In this document: in pieces, positions 19,271-29,311 of the stretch
Position numbering within the stretch: position 1 is the stretch's first letter
How the letters are laid out: each line of letters opens with the position of its first letter
Assembly: GCF_003390865.1 (NCBI RefSeq)
Contig: NZ_QMEJ01000001.1
Span: forward strand, 496,001-560,000
From: Tropicimonas sp. IMCC34011
GTDB taxonomy: Bacteria; Pseudomonadota; Alphaproteobacteria; Rhodobacterales; Rhodobacteraceae
Reading direction: 5' to 3'
DNA: 64,000 nucleotides
The notes under the pieces: generated by a model
Databases searched by the model: none
The model's input: the letters and a program-made list of their open reading frames with translations, nothing else
What the model was told of the DNA's origin: nothing
Program-made: the position numbers and the translations under genes

Positions 19271-20839
19271 ATGACGAGCGAAGGAGCACCCCCCTGGATG
19301 ACCGCGCTGACAGGAAACGCCCTCTGGGATACGCTTTTCGCCCCGCATGAGGGTTCGGAGTCGACCTTCCTCCACCTGCCGGACGGACGGACGATCTCCT
19401 ACGCGGAGTTCCTCGGCCACTCGGCCCGCCTTGCAGGCGCGCTGCGGCAGGCAGGGCTCGCGCCGGGAGACCGCGTCGCGGTGCAGGCTGCCAAGTCAGC
19501 GGACGCCCTTGCGCTCTATGCCGCCTGCGTGCGCACCGGGCTGATCTACCTGCCGCTCAATACCGGGTACACGGCGGCCGAGGTCTCCTACTTCGTCGAG
19601 GACAGCGCCGCGCGTATCCTCGTCTGCGATCCCTCCTCCGAGGAGACGCTCGCCCCCGTCTGCGAAGCTTCGGGTGCGCGGCTCCTGACGCTGGACGCGG
19701 CGGGCGCCGGAACCCTGGCAGATCTGGCCGAGAGTGCCGCCGCCTTCCCCGGCGCCGAGCCCCGGACGGACGACGACCTCGCCGCCTTTCTCTACACCTC
19801 CGGCACCACGGGGCGCAGCAAGGGTGCGATGCTGACCCATGCCAACCTCGCGTCCAACGCCCTGACGCTCCGGGAGCACTGGCGGTTCACCGAGGCCGAC
19901 ACGCTGCTTCATGCGCTGCCGATCTTTCACACCCACGGCCTCTTCGTCGCCACGAACGTCACCCTCGCCGCCGGCGGCGCCATGGTGCTCCTGCCGAAAC
20001 TCGACACAGCCGAGCTGATCCGCTGGATGCCCGAGGCGACCGCGCTCATGGGCGTGCCGACCTTCTATACCCGCCTTCTGGCCGATCCGGGCTTCACGGC
20101 GGAGGTCGCTGGGGGGATGCGTCTCTTCATCTCCGGCTCCGCGCCGCTCCTGTCCGAGACGCATCGGGACTTCGAGGCCCGCACGGGGCACCGCATCCTG
20201 GAGCGCTACGGCATGACGGAGACGAACATGTCCGTCTCCAACCCCTACGAGGGCGCGCGAAAGCCAGGCACGGTCGGCCGCCCCCTGCCCGGCGTCGAGC
20301 TGCGCGTTGTCGACCGGGAGAGCGGCGCGCCCGTGCCGCAGGGCGAGACGGGCATTGTCGAGGTACGCGGACCGAACGTTTTCCAAGGCTATTGGAACAT
20401 GCCCGAGAAGACGGCCGCCGAGTTCCGCCCGGACGGGTTCTTCATCACCGGCGATCTCGGCAGGCTGGACGAGGACGGCTACCTCACGATCGTCGGCCGG
20501 GACAAGGACCTCGTGATCTCGGGGGGATACAACGTCTACCCCAAGGAAATCGAAGAGGTGCTGGACGAGATGGAGGGCGTTCTGGAAAGCGCCGTCATCG
20601 GCTGTCCCGACGCTGATCTGGGCGAGGTGCCGCTCGCCATCATCGTGCCCGCACCGGGCGCCACCCCGGATCTGGACGCCATCGCGGCACGGCTCGGCGA
20701 GACCCTCGCGCGCTACAAGCAGCCGCGGGGCTACGAGGTCGTCGACGAGCTGCCACGCAACACCATGGGAAAGGTCCAGAAGGCAGAGCTCCGGCGCCGC
20801 TATTCGGCCAGCCGAGGGGGCGCCGACGCCCCGCGTTGA
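19271..20839 (+). CDS. matB: Malonate-CoA ligase (malonyl-CoA synthetase)
   Basis: This 522-residue adenylate-forming enzyme converts malonate, ATP and CoA to malonyl-CoA. The nucleotide loop YTSGTTGRSKG is at 175-185, A5 is in ERYGMTETNMS, A7 is TGDLGRLDEDGY, and the catalytic lysine is in NTMGKVQK near the C-terminus. PIFHTHGLFVATN and YGMTETNM are characteristic of MatB, whose pocket accepts malonate and sometimes methylmalonate, rather than of fatty-acyl-CoA ligases. The start at 19271 follows AGGGGGCGGA; a longer upstream frame would overlap the divergent gene. No malonyl-CoA decarboxylase or malonate transporter is in the window, so malonate may be activated for biosynthesis or decarboxylated elsewhere. 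Confidence 0.87.
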   Translation: MTSEGAPPWMTALTGNALWDTLFAPHEGSESTFLHLPDGRTISYAEFLGHSARLAGALRQAGLAPGDRVAVQAAKSADALALYAACVRTGLIYLPLNTGYTAAEVSYFVEDSAARILVCDPSSEETLAPVCEASGARLLTLDAAGAGTLADLAESAAAFPGAEPRTDDDLAAFLYTSGTTGRSKGAMLTHANLASNALTLREHWRFTEADTLLHALPIFHTHGLFVATNVTLAAGGAMVLLPKLDTAELIRWMPEATALMGVPTFYTRLLADPGFTAEVAGGMRLFISGSAPLLSETHRDFEARTGHRILERYGMTETNMSVSNPYEGARKPGTVGRPLPGVELRVVDRESGAPVPQGETGIVEVRGPNVFQGYWNMPEKTAAEFRPDGFFITGDLGRLDEDGYLTIVGRDKDLVISGGYNVYPKEIEEVLDEMEGVLESAVIGCPDADLGEVPLAIIVPAPGATPDLDAIAARLGETLARYKQPRGYEVVDELPRNTMGKVQKAELRRRYSASRGGADAPR

Positions 20840-20906
20840 CGCCGCAGGAGGCCCTCCGATCTTACGCTTGCGAAGGGTGTCCGCATCCAGTAGGAGACGC
20901 CCCAAG

Positions 20907-20983
<77 letters not shown>

Positions 20984-21150
20984 TTTCCTGACATGATCCC
21001 GTCCGGTCGGCGCGCCAAAGCGCCTCCCCGTGCAGCGACGTGATACCCGGGGTCAGCCCGCTTGAGCCTCAGCATCTCCACACCGCATTGATCCAAGCCC
21101 TGCCCTCGCCGCAGGCGCCGTCGCTCTTCACGTCGGCGCCGGCGCCCGCT

Positions 21151-22374
21151 TCAGGCGAAGAGGTCGTGGCAGAGTTCCAGAGCGTCCACCAGCGTGTCGA
21201 CCTCCGCCTTAGTGTTGTACATCCCGAAAGACGCACGGCAGGTGGCGCTGACACCGAGCCTGTCCATCAGGGGGCCCGCGCAATGGTGACCCGCTCGGAC
21301 GGCGACGCCTTTCTTGTCCAGAACGGTCGCGATGTCATGCGGATGGGCGGCGCCGTCGAGCGTGAAGGAGAAGATAGCGCCCTTGCCCGGAGCCTGCCCC
21401 TGGATATGCAGCCAGTTCAGCCCCGTCAGCTTCTCCCGCGCATAGCGCGCGAGCTCGGCTTCCCACGCGGCGATGTTCTCCATGCCGATGGCGGAGACGT
21501 AATCGATGGCCGCACCGAGGCCGATCTGGGCCACGATGGAGGGGGTGCCCGCCTCGAACAGCATCGGCGGATCCGCGTAGATCACCTCGTCCTTGTGGAC
21601 CTCGCGGATCATGTCGCCACCCCCAAGGAACGGGCGCATCTCGGCGAGCCGTTCGGGGCGGACATGCATCCCGCCGGAGCCGGACGGCGCGTAGAGCTTG
21701 TGGCCGGTGAAAAGATAGAAGTCAGCGCCGATCGCGGCAACGTCGACCGGGCGATGCACCGCAGCCTGACTGCCATCCACGAGGACTGGCACGCCGGCCT
21801 CATGCGCCCCCTCGACGATGGCTTCGACGTCCACCACCGTGCCGAGGACGTTGGACATGTGCGTGACGGCGACGAGCTTGGTCTTCGGACCGATCGCATC
21901 GATCACGGCCTGCGGATCGAGCGCGCCGCTATCGTCCACGTCGACCCACTTGATGACGACGCCCTGACGCTCGCGCAGGAAGTGCCAGGGAACGATGTTG
22001 GCATGGTGCTCCATCACCGACAGGACGATCTCGTCCCCCGCCTCCATGCGTGGCATGGCCCAGGAATACGCGACGAGATTGATCCCCATCGTCGTCCCGG
22101 TGGTGAAGATGATCTCGTCTTCCGAGGGCGCGTTCAGAAAGCGCGCGATCTTGCCGCGCACACTTTCGTACTTGTCGGTCGCAACATTAGAAAGGTAGTG
22201 CAAACCTCTGTGAACGTTGGAATATTCTTCAGCGTATCCGCGAGTTACCGCATCGATCACGGCCTGCGGCTTCTGCGCCGAAGCTCCGTTGTCCAGGTAG
22301 ACGAGCGGCTTTCCATTCACCTCGCGGGAGAGGATCGGAAAGTCGGCGCGGATCGCGCCCACGTCGTAGGTCAT
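21151..22374 (-). CDS. sufS: SufS-type cysteine desulfurase
   Basis: This 407-residue PLP enzyme takes sulfur from cysteine for Fe-S assembly. The PLP lysine is K226 in FTGHKLYAP, and the persulfide cysteine lies in RAGHHCAGPLM near residue 365, the type II (SufS/CsdA) form that normally needs a SufE- or SufU-like acceptor; none is encoded here. MTYDVGAIRADFPILSR is a normal SufS beginning, so the ATG at 22374 was chosen over an upstream start. It overlaps the preceding membrane-protein stop by four bases (ATGA), so it is the last gene of the iscR-suf operon. No terminator with a T run is visible after it. Confidence 0.95.
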   Translation of the reverse strand: MTYDVGAIRADFPILSREVNGKPLVYLDNGASAQKPQAVIDAVTRGYAEEYSNVHRGLHYLSNVATDKYESVRGKIARFLNAPSEDEIIFTTGTTMGINLVAYSWAMPRMEAGDEIVLSVMEHHANIVPWHFLRERQGVVIKWVDVDDSGALDPQAVIDAIGPKTKLVAVTHMSNVLGTVVDVEAIVEGAHEAGVPVLVDGSQAAVHRPVDVAAIGADFYLFTGHKLYAPSGSGGMHVRPERLAEMRPFLGGGDMIREVHKDEVIYADPPMLFEAGTPSIVAQIGLGAAIDYVSAIGMENIAAWEAELARYAREKLTGLNWLHIQGQAPGKGAIFSFTLDGAAHPHDIATVLDKKGVAVRAGHHCAGPLMDRLGVSATCRASFGMYNTKAEVDTLVDALELCHDLFA

Positions 22375-22985
22375 GCGGGAACGCCCCCGATGAAGAGAAT
22401 GAGAATCGCGTAGAGGATCGCCATCCCGACCGCGAGGAACAGCAGCGCGGTCATCGCCCCGCCGAGGACGAGCCACGGGGAGCCGAACCCGTAGAGCGCG
22501 GTTCCGAACTGGGCGAGCAGCCAGAAGAAGATCAGGACGGCGGCGAGGCCGAGGAGTCCGGAGAGGCCGGGAGCGATCGGCAGAAGCAGCGTCTGGAGCG
22601 CTTGGATGCAGACGAGAACGAACTGAAGCCAGGCGGAGATCGCGACGGCATCCGCCAACTCCCCCCGTCCGCCCATCCGCTCGGCGACCTTGTGCAGGAA
22701 CACTGTCCCGAGGGCGAGAAGCCCGCCTTGCATGGCCGCGAGGATCATGGGGTTGCCGAAGAGCATCAGGATCGCGGCGTACTCGGCGTCTTCAGGCAGA
22801 TCCGTCGTCGGAATGCCGGCCGAGATCGACGCCAGAATCGTGCCGAGGATGACGGACAGCGCGAGCGCCATCCATGCCGCATGCAGCGGAATCCGGAGCG
22901 CACGGATGACCGCGACGGTCGCTTTCGGATCGCGCAGGGAGAGGCCGAGGAGGGCTGGGACGGACGGGAGTTCTCTGTCGCTCAT
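22371..22985 (-). CDS. YIP1-family membrane protein in the suf operon
   Basis: This 204-residue integral membrane protein has five predicted helices (first at about 36-56, last near 180-202). Its style, beginning with LGLSLRDPKATVAVIRALRIPLHAAW and continuing through AISAWLQFVLVCIQALQ, matches bacterial YIP1-family proteins. The function of these proteins in bacteria is not known. The start at 22985 overlaps the stop of another membrane gene (ATGA), and its stop overlaps the sufS start, so it is translated as part of the suf operon. A membrane role beside Fe-S assembly is unproven. Confidence 0.75.
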   Translation of the reverse strand: MSDRELPSVPALLGLSLRDPKATVAVIRALRIPLHAAWMALALSVILGTILASISAGIPTTDLPEDAEYAAILMLFGNPMILAAMQGGLLALGTVFLHKVAERMGGRGELADAVAISAWLQFVLVCIQALQTLLLPIAPGLSGLLGLAAVLIFFWLLAQFGTALYGFGSPWLVLGGAMTALLFLAVGMAILYAILILFIGGVPA

Positions 22986-23485
22986 GCGGCCACCCTGCCC
23001 CGTCCCCGCTCCGCTTCCCAGAGACAGGCGCCCCAGATCGCGAAAAAAGCGAGCGTTGCGACCGAGGCGACAACTGTGAGGATCGGTCCGGGCCCGGCAA
23101 GCCCGGCGGCAAGACCGTGGAGGAGCCAAAGAGGCGCTGCGGCGAGGAGAGACCAGAAGAGCGCAAGGCGCGCGGCGTAGAAACTACCCCGCCCGCCGAA
23201 GGGCAACGCGACAAGGTGGGACACACCGGCAACCGCATAGAAGACCAGCGGCGCGAGGCAGACCCAGCCGAGGAGCGCGCCCCCGAGGCGCATGTCGAGC
23301 GGCGGTCCGTCCGGATCGAGATGTGCCGCGCGGGCCAGGATCGGCCAGGACGACACGAACAGAAGCGCGCAGGCCAGCAGAAGGACGGCCGCGGCGCGAT
23401 CCTCCCGCTGCCCCGCGGAGAGGCGCCGCCGGAACACGGCCCGCGGCGCGCGCCAGCTTGCGAGCATGTCGGCGGCGACGCCCAT
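22982..23485 (-). CDS. Second YIP1-like membrane protein in the suf operon
   Basis: This 167-residue protein carries four predicted hydrophobic helices (about 34-52, 70-92, 106-128 and 133-152) and a charged N-terminus (RRRLSAGQREDR). Its order of charged lead, AHLDPDG loop and ARLALFWSLLAAAPLWLLHG segment resembles the bacterial YIP1 family, although more weakly than the next gene. The ATG at 23485 lies two bases after the sufD stop and its stop overlaps the next start. The two membrane proteins probably act together, perhaps as a heteromer; this is inference from the overlap and shared family. Confidence 0.7.
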   Translation of the reverse strand: MGVAADMLASWRAPRAVFRRRLSAGQREDRAAAVLLLACALLFVSSWPILARAAHLDPDGPPLDMRLGGALLGWVCLAPLVFYAVAGVSHLVALPFGGRGSFYAARLALFWSLLAAAPLWLLHGLAAGLAGPGPILTVVASVATLAFFAIWGACLWEAERGRGRVAA

Positions 23486-23487
23486 GG

Positions 23488-24779
23488 TCAGTCGCCCCGG
23501 CGCCGGGCCAGCCAGTCCTCGAGACGCGCCAGCATCTGCTCGCCGAGGGAGCTGTCCTCGATCTCCTCGATGGCCTCGGCGATGAACGCGATGGTCATCA
23601 GGTCCGTCGCCTCGTCCTCCGGGATCCCCCGCGAGCGAAGGTAGAACTTGCCTTCCTCGTCGATGGCGCCCGATGTCGAACCGTGCGAGCAGACGACGTC
23701 GTCGGCATAGATTTCCAGTTCCGGCTTCGCGAGGAAGGTGCTGTCCTCGTCCAGAAGGAGCGACTGGCTGATCTGGTAGCCATCCGTCTTCTGAGCCCCC
23801 TCGCGGACGAGGATCTTGCCCTGGAAGATGCCGGTCGCGCCGTTGCGCAGCACCTTCTTGAAGACCTGACGGCTCTCGCAGCGCTCGGCGCCGTGGGTGA
23901 CGAAGACGGTGTCGTCGTGGTGGAAATCCTTGCCGTCCCCGAGGCAGGCGCCGGCGACATGGGCAGCCGCGTCATCCCCGGTGAACTCGATCACCGCCTC
24001 GTTGCGGGTGAGCGCGCCATTCGCGGTCAGGGTGAACGACTTGAAGGTGCTCTCCTGCCCCAGCCGCGCGAAGACATGGGTGATCGCCCGCCGCTCGGGC
24101 GCCCTGCCCTGCGCACGGACATGGTGGAAGGCACCGGTGGAGGCCACGTCCACTTCCATCACCATGTTCATCCGCGCCGCCGCCGGTCCGTCCTCCAGGA
24201 TGGTCAGCTCGGCGCCGCTCTCGACGCGCACGGCGAGGCGCACCATCGTGTCGGCCCCCGCCTCGGACCGGGCGTGGTGGATGTGGATGGGCTTCGCCGC
24301 CTTGCCGGTCGCTCGGATCACGAGGCCGCTCGTCGCATAGGCCGTGTTCAGCACCGCGAAGGGCCGCGCCACCGGGCTTTGTCCGACCGCCTCGAGCTGG
24401 CCGTAGACGTCCCGCGCCCAGTGGATATCCGCCGCGCCTGCGCTTTCCAGCGTCTCGATCTCGACGCCCTCGAGCGCCAGATCGTCCGATTTCGCCGTGT
24501 CGAGCACGCCATCGGTGAAGACGAGGGTCAGGCGATCATGCTCGCCGAACAGCATCTCCGACTCGCCGGCGTGAAGCGCCGCAGTGCCCGCCTCGGGGGC
24601 ATTGAGCGTCGCGGGATTGGTCCAGCGCCAGTATTCGTCGCGCCGGCCTGGAAGCCCCATATCGGCCAGACGGGCGCGGGCCGCCTCACGGGTCTGGGTG
24701 ATCCATGCGCCCCCCGAGGGCATCGTGAGAGCGGCAAGCCGCGCGTCGGTCGCGTCCTGTTTCGCCTGCGGCAATGCCA

Positions 24780-24780
<1 letters not shown>
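23488..24780 (-). CDS. sufD: Fe-S cluster assembly protein SufD
   Basis: This 430-residue protein is the SufB paralogue of the SufBC2D scaffold, a right-handed beta-helix core in which an Fe-S cluster is built with ATPase SufC. The conserved core is seen in GKDFHHDDTVFVTHGAERCESRQVFKKVL and in the C-terminal SHGSTSGAIDEEGKFYLRSRGIPEDEA, which gives the SHG(S/A)T signature holding the histidine used for cluster assembly. The N-terminal WRWTN segment (about 50-54) is typical. The start overlaps the sufC stop by ATGA. Shorter relatives are about 420-440 long, so the length is normal. Confidence 0.95.
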
Positions 24781-25532
<752 letters not shown>

Positions 25533-25611
25533 GTCTTTGTCGTCCTCGTATGTCGGGGAGGCGGCCCGCGCATGGGACCCCCTCGCTGTCTGTCATGGTG
25601 CGCGGGTGGCG

Positions 25612-25929
25612 CTAGAGGCGGACGGCCGTGCCCGAGGCGCTGACCATCAGCATCCCGGACTCCTTGCCGACGACCTCATAATCGAGATCGACGCCGATCA
25701 CGGCGTTGCCGCCGAGGCGTTCCGCCTCTTCCTTCATCTCCGCAAGCGCGGTCTCCCGGGCCTCGCGCAGGGACTTCTCGTAGGCGCCCGAACGGCCGCC
25801 CACGATGTCCCGCACCCCGGCGAAGAGATCGCGGAAGATGTTCGCGCCGAGGATCGCTTCCCCGGTGACGATGCCGAGATACTCGGCCACCGGCCGGCCC
25901 TCGACGGTCTGCGTGGTGGTCACGAGCAT
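25612..25929 (-). CDS. YbjQ/UPF0145-family small protein
   Basis: This 105-residue cytoplasmic protein matches YbjQ-type proteins (heavy-metal-binding-domain fold, forming ring-like pentamers in known structures). The family's start [29 protein letters not shown] and end [13 protein letters not shown] are intact. The ATG at 25929 has AGGGAGA with good spacing; an ATG 11 codons earlier overlaps the sufB stop and is also possible. It sits between sufB and sufC, so it is probably transcribed with the suf genes. What it contributes, possibly metal binding or homeostasis, is unknown. Confidence 0.85.
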   Translation of the reverse strand: MLVTTTQTVEGRPVAEYLGIVTGEAILGANIFRDLFAGVRDIVGGRSGAYEKSLREARETALAEMKEEAERLGGNAVIGVDLDYEVVGKESGMLMVSASGTAVRL

Positions 25930-25961
25930 GTCACGGCTCTCCCTGCCTCCGAACAACGCCA

Positions 25962-27485
25962 TCAGCCCACGGACCCCTCGAGCGAGATCGCGACGAGCTG
26001 CTGCGCTTCCATCGCGAATTCCATGGGCAGCGCCTGCAGCACTTCCTTGCAGAACCCGTTCACCACGAGCGCGACGGCCTCTTCCTCGTCCATGCCGCGC
26101 TGGCGGCAGTAGAAGAGCTGGTCGTCATCGACCTTGGAGGTGGTCGCCTCGTGCTCGACCCGGCTCGAATTGTTGCGCACCTCGATATACGGCACCGTGT
26201 GCGCCCCGCATTCGGAGCCGATCAGAAGGCTGTCGCACTGGGTGTAGTTGCGGCTGTCCTTGGCCTTGGGGTGCATCGCCACCTGCCCGCGATAGGTGTT
26301 CTGGGCATGGCCGGCGCTGATCCCCTTGGAGACGATGCGCGAGCGCGTATCCCGGCCGAGATGGATCATCTTGGTGCCGGTATCGGCCTGCTGCCAGTTG
26401 TTCGTGATGGCGATGGAATAGAACTCGCCCTGGCTTTCGTTGCCGCGCAGGATGCACGACGGGTACTTCCAGGTGATCGCCGAGCCGGTTTCGACCTGCG
26501 TCCACATCACCTTGGAGCGGTCGCCCCGGCAATCGGCCCGCTTGGTGACGAAGTTGTAGATGCCGCCCTTGCCGTTCTCGTCGCCCGGGAACCAGTTCTG
26601 GACGGTGGAGTACTTCACCTCCGCGTCCTCCTCGGCGATGATCTCGACGACCGCCGCGTGAAGCTGGGCGGTGTCCCTCTGCGGCGCGGTGCACCCTTCG
26701 AGATAGGAGACGTAGGAGCCCTTGTCGGCGATGATCAGCGTCCGCTCGAACTGGCCGGTATTCTCGGCATTGATGCGGAAATACGTGCTGAGTTCCATCG
26801 GACAGCGCACGCCCGGCGGGACGTAGACGAACGAGCCGTCGGAGAAGACCGCGGAGTTCAGCGTGGCGAAGTAGTTGTCCGATTGCGGCACGACGGAGCC
26901 GAGGTACTTCTTCACGAGTTCGGGGTGCTCGCGGATCGCCTCGGAGATCGAGCAGAAGATCACACCGGCCTTCGCCAGTTCCTCCTTGAAGGTCGTGCCG
27001 ACCGAGACACTGTCGAAGACGGCATCGACGGCCACGCGGCGCCCCTCGGACGGAGCGTCCTCGGCGCCCTCGACGCCGGCGAGGATCGCCTGCTCCTTCA
27101 GCGGAATCCCGAGCTTCTGATAGGTCTCGAGGAGCTTGGGATCCACTTCGTCCAACGATTTCGGCTTTTCGCGCATGGTCGCGGGGCGGGCGTAGTAATA
27201 CTGCTCCTGGTAGTCGATGGGCGTGATGTTGAGCATCGCCCAGTCCGGCTCGGTCTTGGTCTGCCAGCGCTCGAACGCCTCGAGACGCCATTCCGTCATC
27301 CAGCCCGGCTCTTCATTGCGCTCGGAGATCAGCCGGACGATGCTCTCGTCCAGACCCTTCGGCGCGAAATCCATTTCGATTTCGGTGTTCCAGCCGTGCT
27401 TGTAGGCGCCCATGTTCGCGACGGTTTCCACCGTCTCGCGGTCGACGCCCTCGCGAACCTCCAGCTTTCCATCGGGTGCGGTCAT
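25962..27485 (-). CDS. sufB: Fe-S cluster assembly scaffold SufB
   Basis: This 507-residue protein is the main scaffold subunit of SufBCD and receives sulfur and iron for cluster assembly. Length and sequence are typical of long SufB forms: the segment [20 protein letters not shown] and the cysteines in [18 protein letters not shown] and in the C-terminal [16 protein letters not shown] region are in place. The ATG at 27485 follows a GGGATC lead and gives [20 protein letters not shown] as a normal start. It lies 35 bases after the cysteine desulfurase stop and its stop overlaps the start of the long ybjQ-like form. Confidence 0.96.
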   Translation of the reverse strand: MTAPDGKLEVREGVDRETVETVANMGAYKHGWNTEIEMDFAPKGLDESIVRLISERNEEPGWMTEWRLEAFERWQTKTEPDWAMLNITPIDYQEQYYYARPATMREKPKSLDEVDPKLLETYQKLGIPLKEQAILAGVEGAEDAPSEGRRVAVDAVFDSVSVGTTFKEELAKAGVIFCSISEAIREHPELVKKYLGSVVPQSDNYFATLNSAVFSDGSFVYVPPGVRCPMELSTYFRINAENTGQFERTLIIADKGSYVSYLEGCTAPQRDTAQLHAAVVEIIAEEDAEVKYSTVQNWFPGDENGKGGIYNFVTKRADCRGDRSKVMWTQVETGSAITWKYPSCILRGNESQGEFYSIAITNNWQQADTGTKMIHLGRDTRSRIVSKGISAGHAQNTYRGQVAMHPKAKDSRNYTQCDSLLIGSECGAHTVPYIEVRNNSSRVEHEATTSKVDDDQLFYCRQRGMDEEEAVALVVNGFCKEVLQALPMEFAMEAQQLVAISLEGSVG

Positions 27486-27520
27486 CGTGTGATCCCTGTC
27501 ATTCGTCGGGGAAGCGGCCC

Positions 27521-28570
27521 TCAGGCCGCCCTCTCCCGCCATTTGCGGTACCGCGCCGTCCACGCCTCAGCGAAACGGCGCACATCCTCTTCCGTCGTCT
27601 CCGGTCCGAGGGAGACACGGATCGCGCATCCGGCCTCGTCCTCGTCGTATCCCATTGCCCTCAGCACGCCACTCGACCGGACCTTGCCGCTCGAACAGGC
27701 CGATCCGGCGGATACGGCGAACCCGGCGAGGTCCATCTGCATGACCTGTGTCTCTCCCCGCCAACCGGGAACGAGAAACATGCTCGTGTTCGGCAGGCGC
27801 GGCGCGCCTCTGCCCACGCAGATAACATCTGTCGCGGCATCTTCCAGCCGGCTTTCTAGAATATCTCTAAGTTTCGCCACCCCGGCCCAGACATCGGCAT
27901 CGAGATCCCGCGCCGCCTCTTCGGCAGCCGCGCCGAAGCCCGCGATCGCGGCGACGTTCTCCGTCCCCGCGCGCCGACCTTCCTCCTGGCCGCCACCGCG
28001 GATCCGGGCGGCGAGCTCCGTGCCCCGCCGCATCACCAGCGCGCCGATCCCCTTCGGCCCGCCGATCTTGTGCGCCGAAATGAGGGCCATGGATGCGCCG
28101 CCCCAGTTGAACGCCACCGGGAGCTTGCCGAAGGCCTGAGTCATGTCGCTGACCGCGATACCGTCCGGCAGATCCTGCAGGATCCCCGTCTCCGAGTTCG
28201 CCGCCTGAAGCGCCGTCCGCCCCGCATCGAGGACCGTCACGCGGCCGGCGGCATCCACCGGCAGGGTCCCGTCCGTCCAAGCGCCCACGGCATCGTGCTC
28301 CACCAGCGCAGAGCTGAGGTTCCGTCCCTCGAGCGCCAGCGCTGCCGCCTCAGTCGCGCCCGAGGTGAAGACGATATCCGCCCCGTCCGCCCCGAACGCC
28401 GCGGCGACCTGCGCCCGCGCCCGCTCCACGATGGCGCGTGCCGCCCGCCCCTCGGCATGGACCGAGGACGGGTTGCCGACGACATCCATCGCGGCCAGCA
28501 TGGCCTGACGCGCCCCGGCCCTCAGGGGGGCCGTCGCATTCCAGTCGAGATATGTCCTGGGTCCTGTCAC
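27521..28570 (-). CDS. IscS/NifS-type (group I) cysteine desulfurase
   Basis: This 349-residue PLP enzyme is the second cysteine desulfurase of the operon. It is of the NifS/IscS branch: [10 protein letters not shown] near the start, PLP lysine K168 in [11 protein letters not shown], and a mobile-loop cysteine in [15 protein letters not shown] near 290. It is shorter than E. coli IscS (404 residues), mainly through shorter loops. The GTG at 28570 is preferred (SD AAGGCGGG); a TTG eight codons earlier is the only longer choice. It follows iscR by 40 bases. The iscR-desulfurase-sufB order is a known arrangement in Rhodobacteraceae. Confidence 0.88.
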   Translation of the reverse strand: MTGPRTYLDWNATAPLRAGARQAMLAAMDVVGNPSSVHAEGRAARAIVERARAQVAAAFGADGADIVFTSGATEAAALALEGRNLSSALVEHDAVGAWTDGTLPVDAAGRVTVLDAGRTALQAANSETGILQDLPDGIAVSDMTQAFGKLPVAFNWGGASMALISAHKIGGPKGIGALVMRRGTELAARIRGGGQEEGRRAGTENVAAIAGFGAAAEEAARDLDADVWAGVAKLRDILESRLEDAATDVICVGRGAPRLPNTSMFLVPGWRGETQVMQMDLAGFAVSAGSACSSGKVRSSGVLRAMGYDEDEAGCAIRVSLGPETTEEDVRRFAEAWTARYRKWRERAA

Positions 28571-28610
28571 GCGCCCGCCTTCGTCTTTCTCCAAGAGCCC
28601 CCGATGCGGC

Positions 28611-29069
28611 TCACTCGTCCACCACCTGGAACAGGTTCGGCACCGCCGGACAGGGCGCGAGCGCGTTTTTCGTCACGTCGGAGAGCCGCGCCTGGTGCAG
28701 GAAGACGTAGACATGGGCCGACAGTCCTTCCCAAAGCCGATTGGTCATGGATTGCGCCCGGCTGCCGGATATCGCGCCCTTTGCGCCGGCGCCCGTGTGC
28801 AGCGCGCTCACCGTCTCGTCCACGGCGTCCAGTATCTCCGACACGCGGATCTCGGCGGCGGGACGCGCCAGCCTGTAGCCGCCCCCCGGCCCCCGCACCG
28901 ACGCCACGAGACCGGCCCGGCGCAGCTTGACGAAGAGCTGCTCAAGGTAGGGCAGAGAGATATTCTGACGCGAGGCGATGTCCGACAGCGTCAGAAGCCG
29001 TTCGTCCGACGCAAGCGCCAGATCGACCAGCGCGACCATAGCGTATCGTCCCTTCGTGCTCAGCTTCAT
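28611..29069 (-). CDS. iscR: Rrf2-family regulator IscR, single-cysteine type
   Basis: This 152-residue winged-helix regulator controls Fe-S genes. The DNA-binding domain (about 2-68) is standard: MKLSTKGRYAMVALVDLA, then LTLSDIASRQNISLPYLEQLF and RGPGGGYRLARP. The loop at 90-105, which in E. coli IscR holds three cluster-ligand cysteines, has none (HTGAGAKGAISGSRA). The only cysteine is C140 near the C-terminus. A single-cysteine IscR that still binds an Fe-S cluster is known from Rhodobacter sphaeroides, so this is probably a functional variant of that class. It is the first gene of the suf operon, with an iron-box-like palindrome about 140-155 bases upstream. Confidence 0.93.
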   Translation of the reverse strand: MKLSTKGRYAMVALVDLALASDERLLTLSDIASRQNISLPYLEQLFVKLRRAGLVASVRGPGGGYRLARPAAEIRVSEILDAVDETVSALHTGAGAKGAISGSRAQSMTNRLWEGLSAHVYVFLHQARLSDVTKNALAPCPAVPNLFQVVDE

Positions 29070-29208
29070 AGTCCCTGCCTCTCCGCCAGACCCGTTCAAG
29101 TCCCGAAGCCGGCGCCTGCTCCCCGCCCGTGATCCATTGACGCCGCCCCGTCTGGGGCGTAACTGCCTTTGACCCGTGGCGGCGGACCCTGAGCGGTTCG
29201 CCTTCAGA

Positions 29209-29223
29209 TTAGAATTATTCTAG
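29209..29223. promoter_or_regulatory. Iron-control-element (Irr box)-like palindrome
   Basis: TTAGAA-TTA-TTCTAG differs by one base from a perfect palindrome and matches the TTAGAA-N3-TTCTAA form known for Irr-bound iron control elements in Alphaproteobacteria. Its AT-rich sequence stands out sharply. It lies 140-154 bases upstream of iscR (minus) and 89-103 bases upstream of the alpha/beta hydrolase gene (plus), so either or both could be iron-controlled. Confidence 0.6.
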
Positions 29224-29311
29224 AATGCGGCGCGTGTCCGGTCAAGCGGACCCTGCCGCCCCCCGCCGCCCTCCAGTGCGAGGAGGCGGTGGCCGCTGAT
29301 AAGAGGTGTGG

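Noticed and set aside
27847-27876. TTCTAGAATATCTCTAAG inside the cysteine desulfurase gene as a second iron box
   Set aside because: It lies within coding sequence, and the arms are not symmetrical like the 29209 box.
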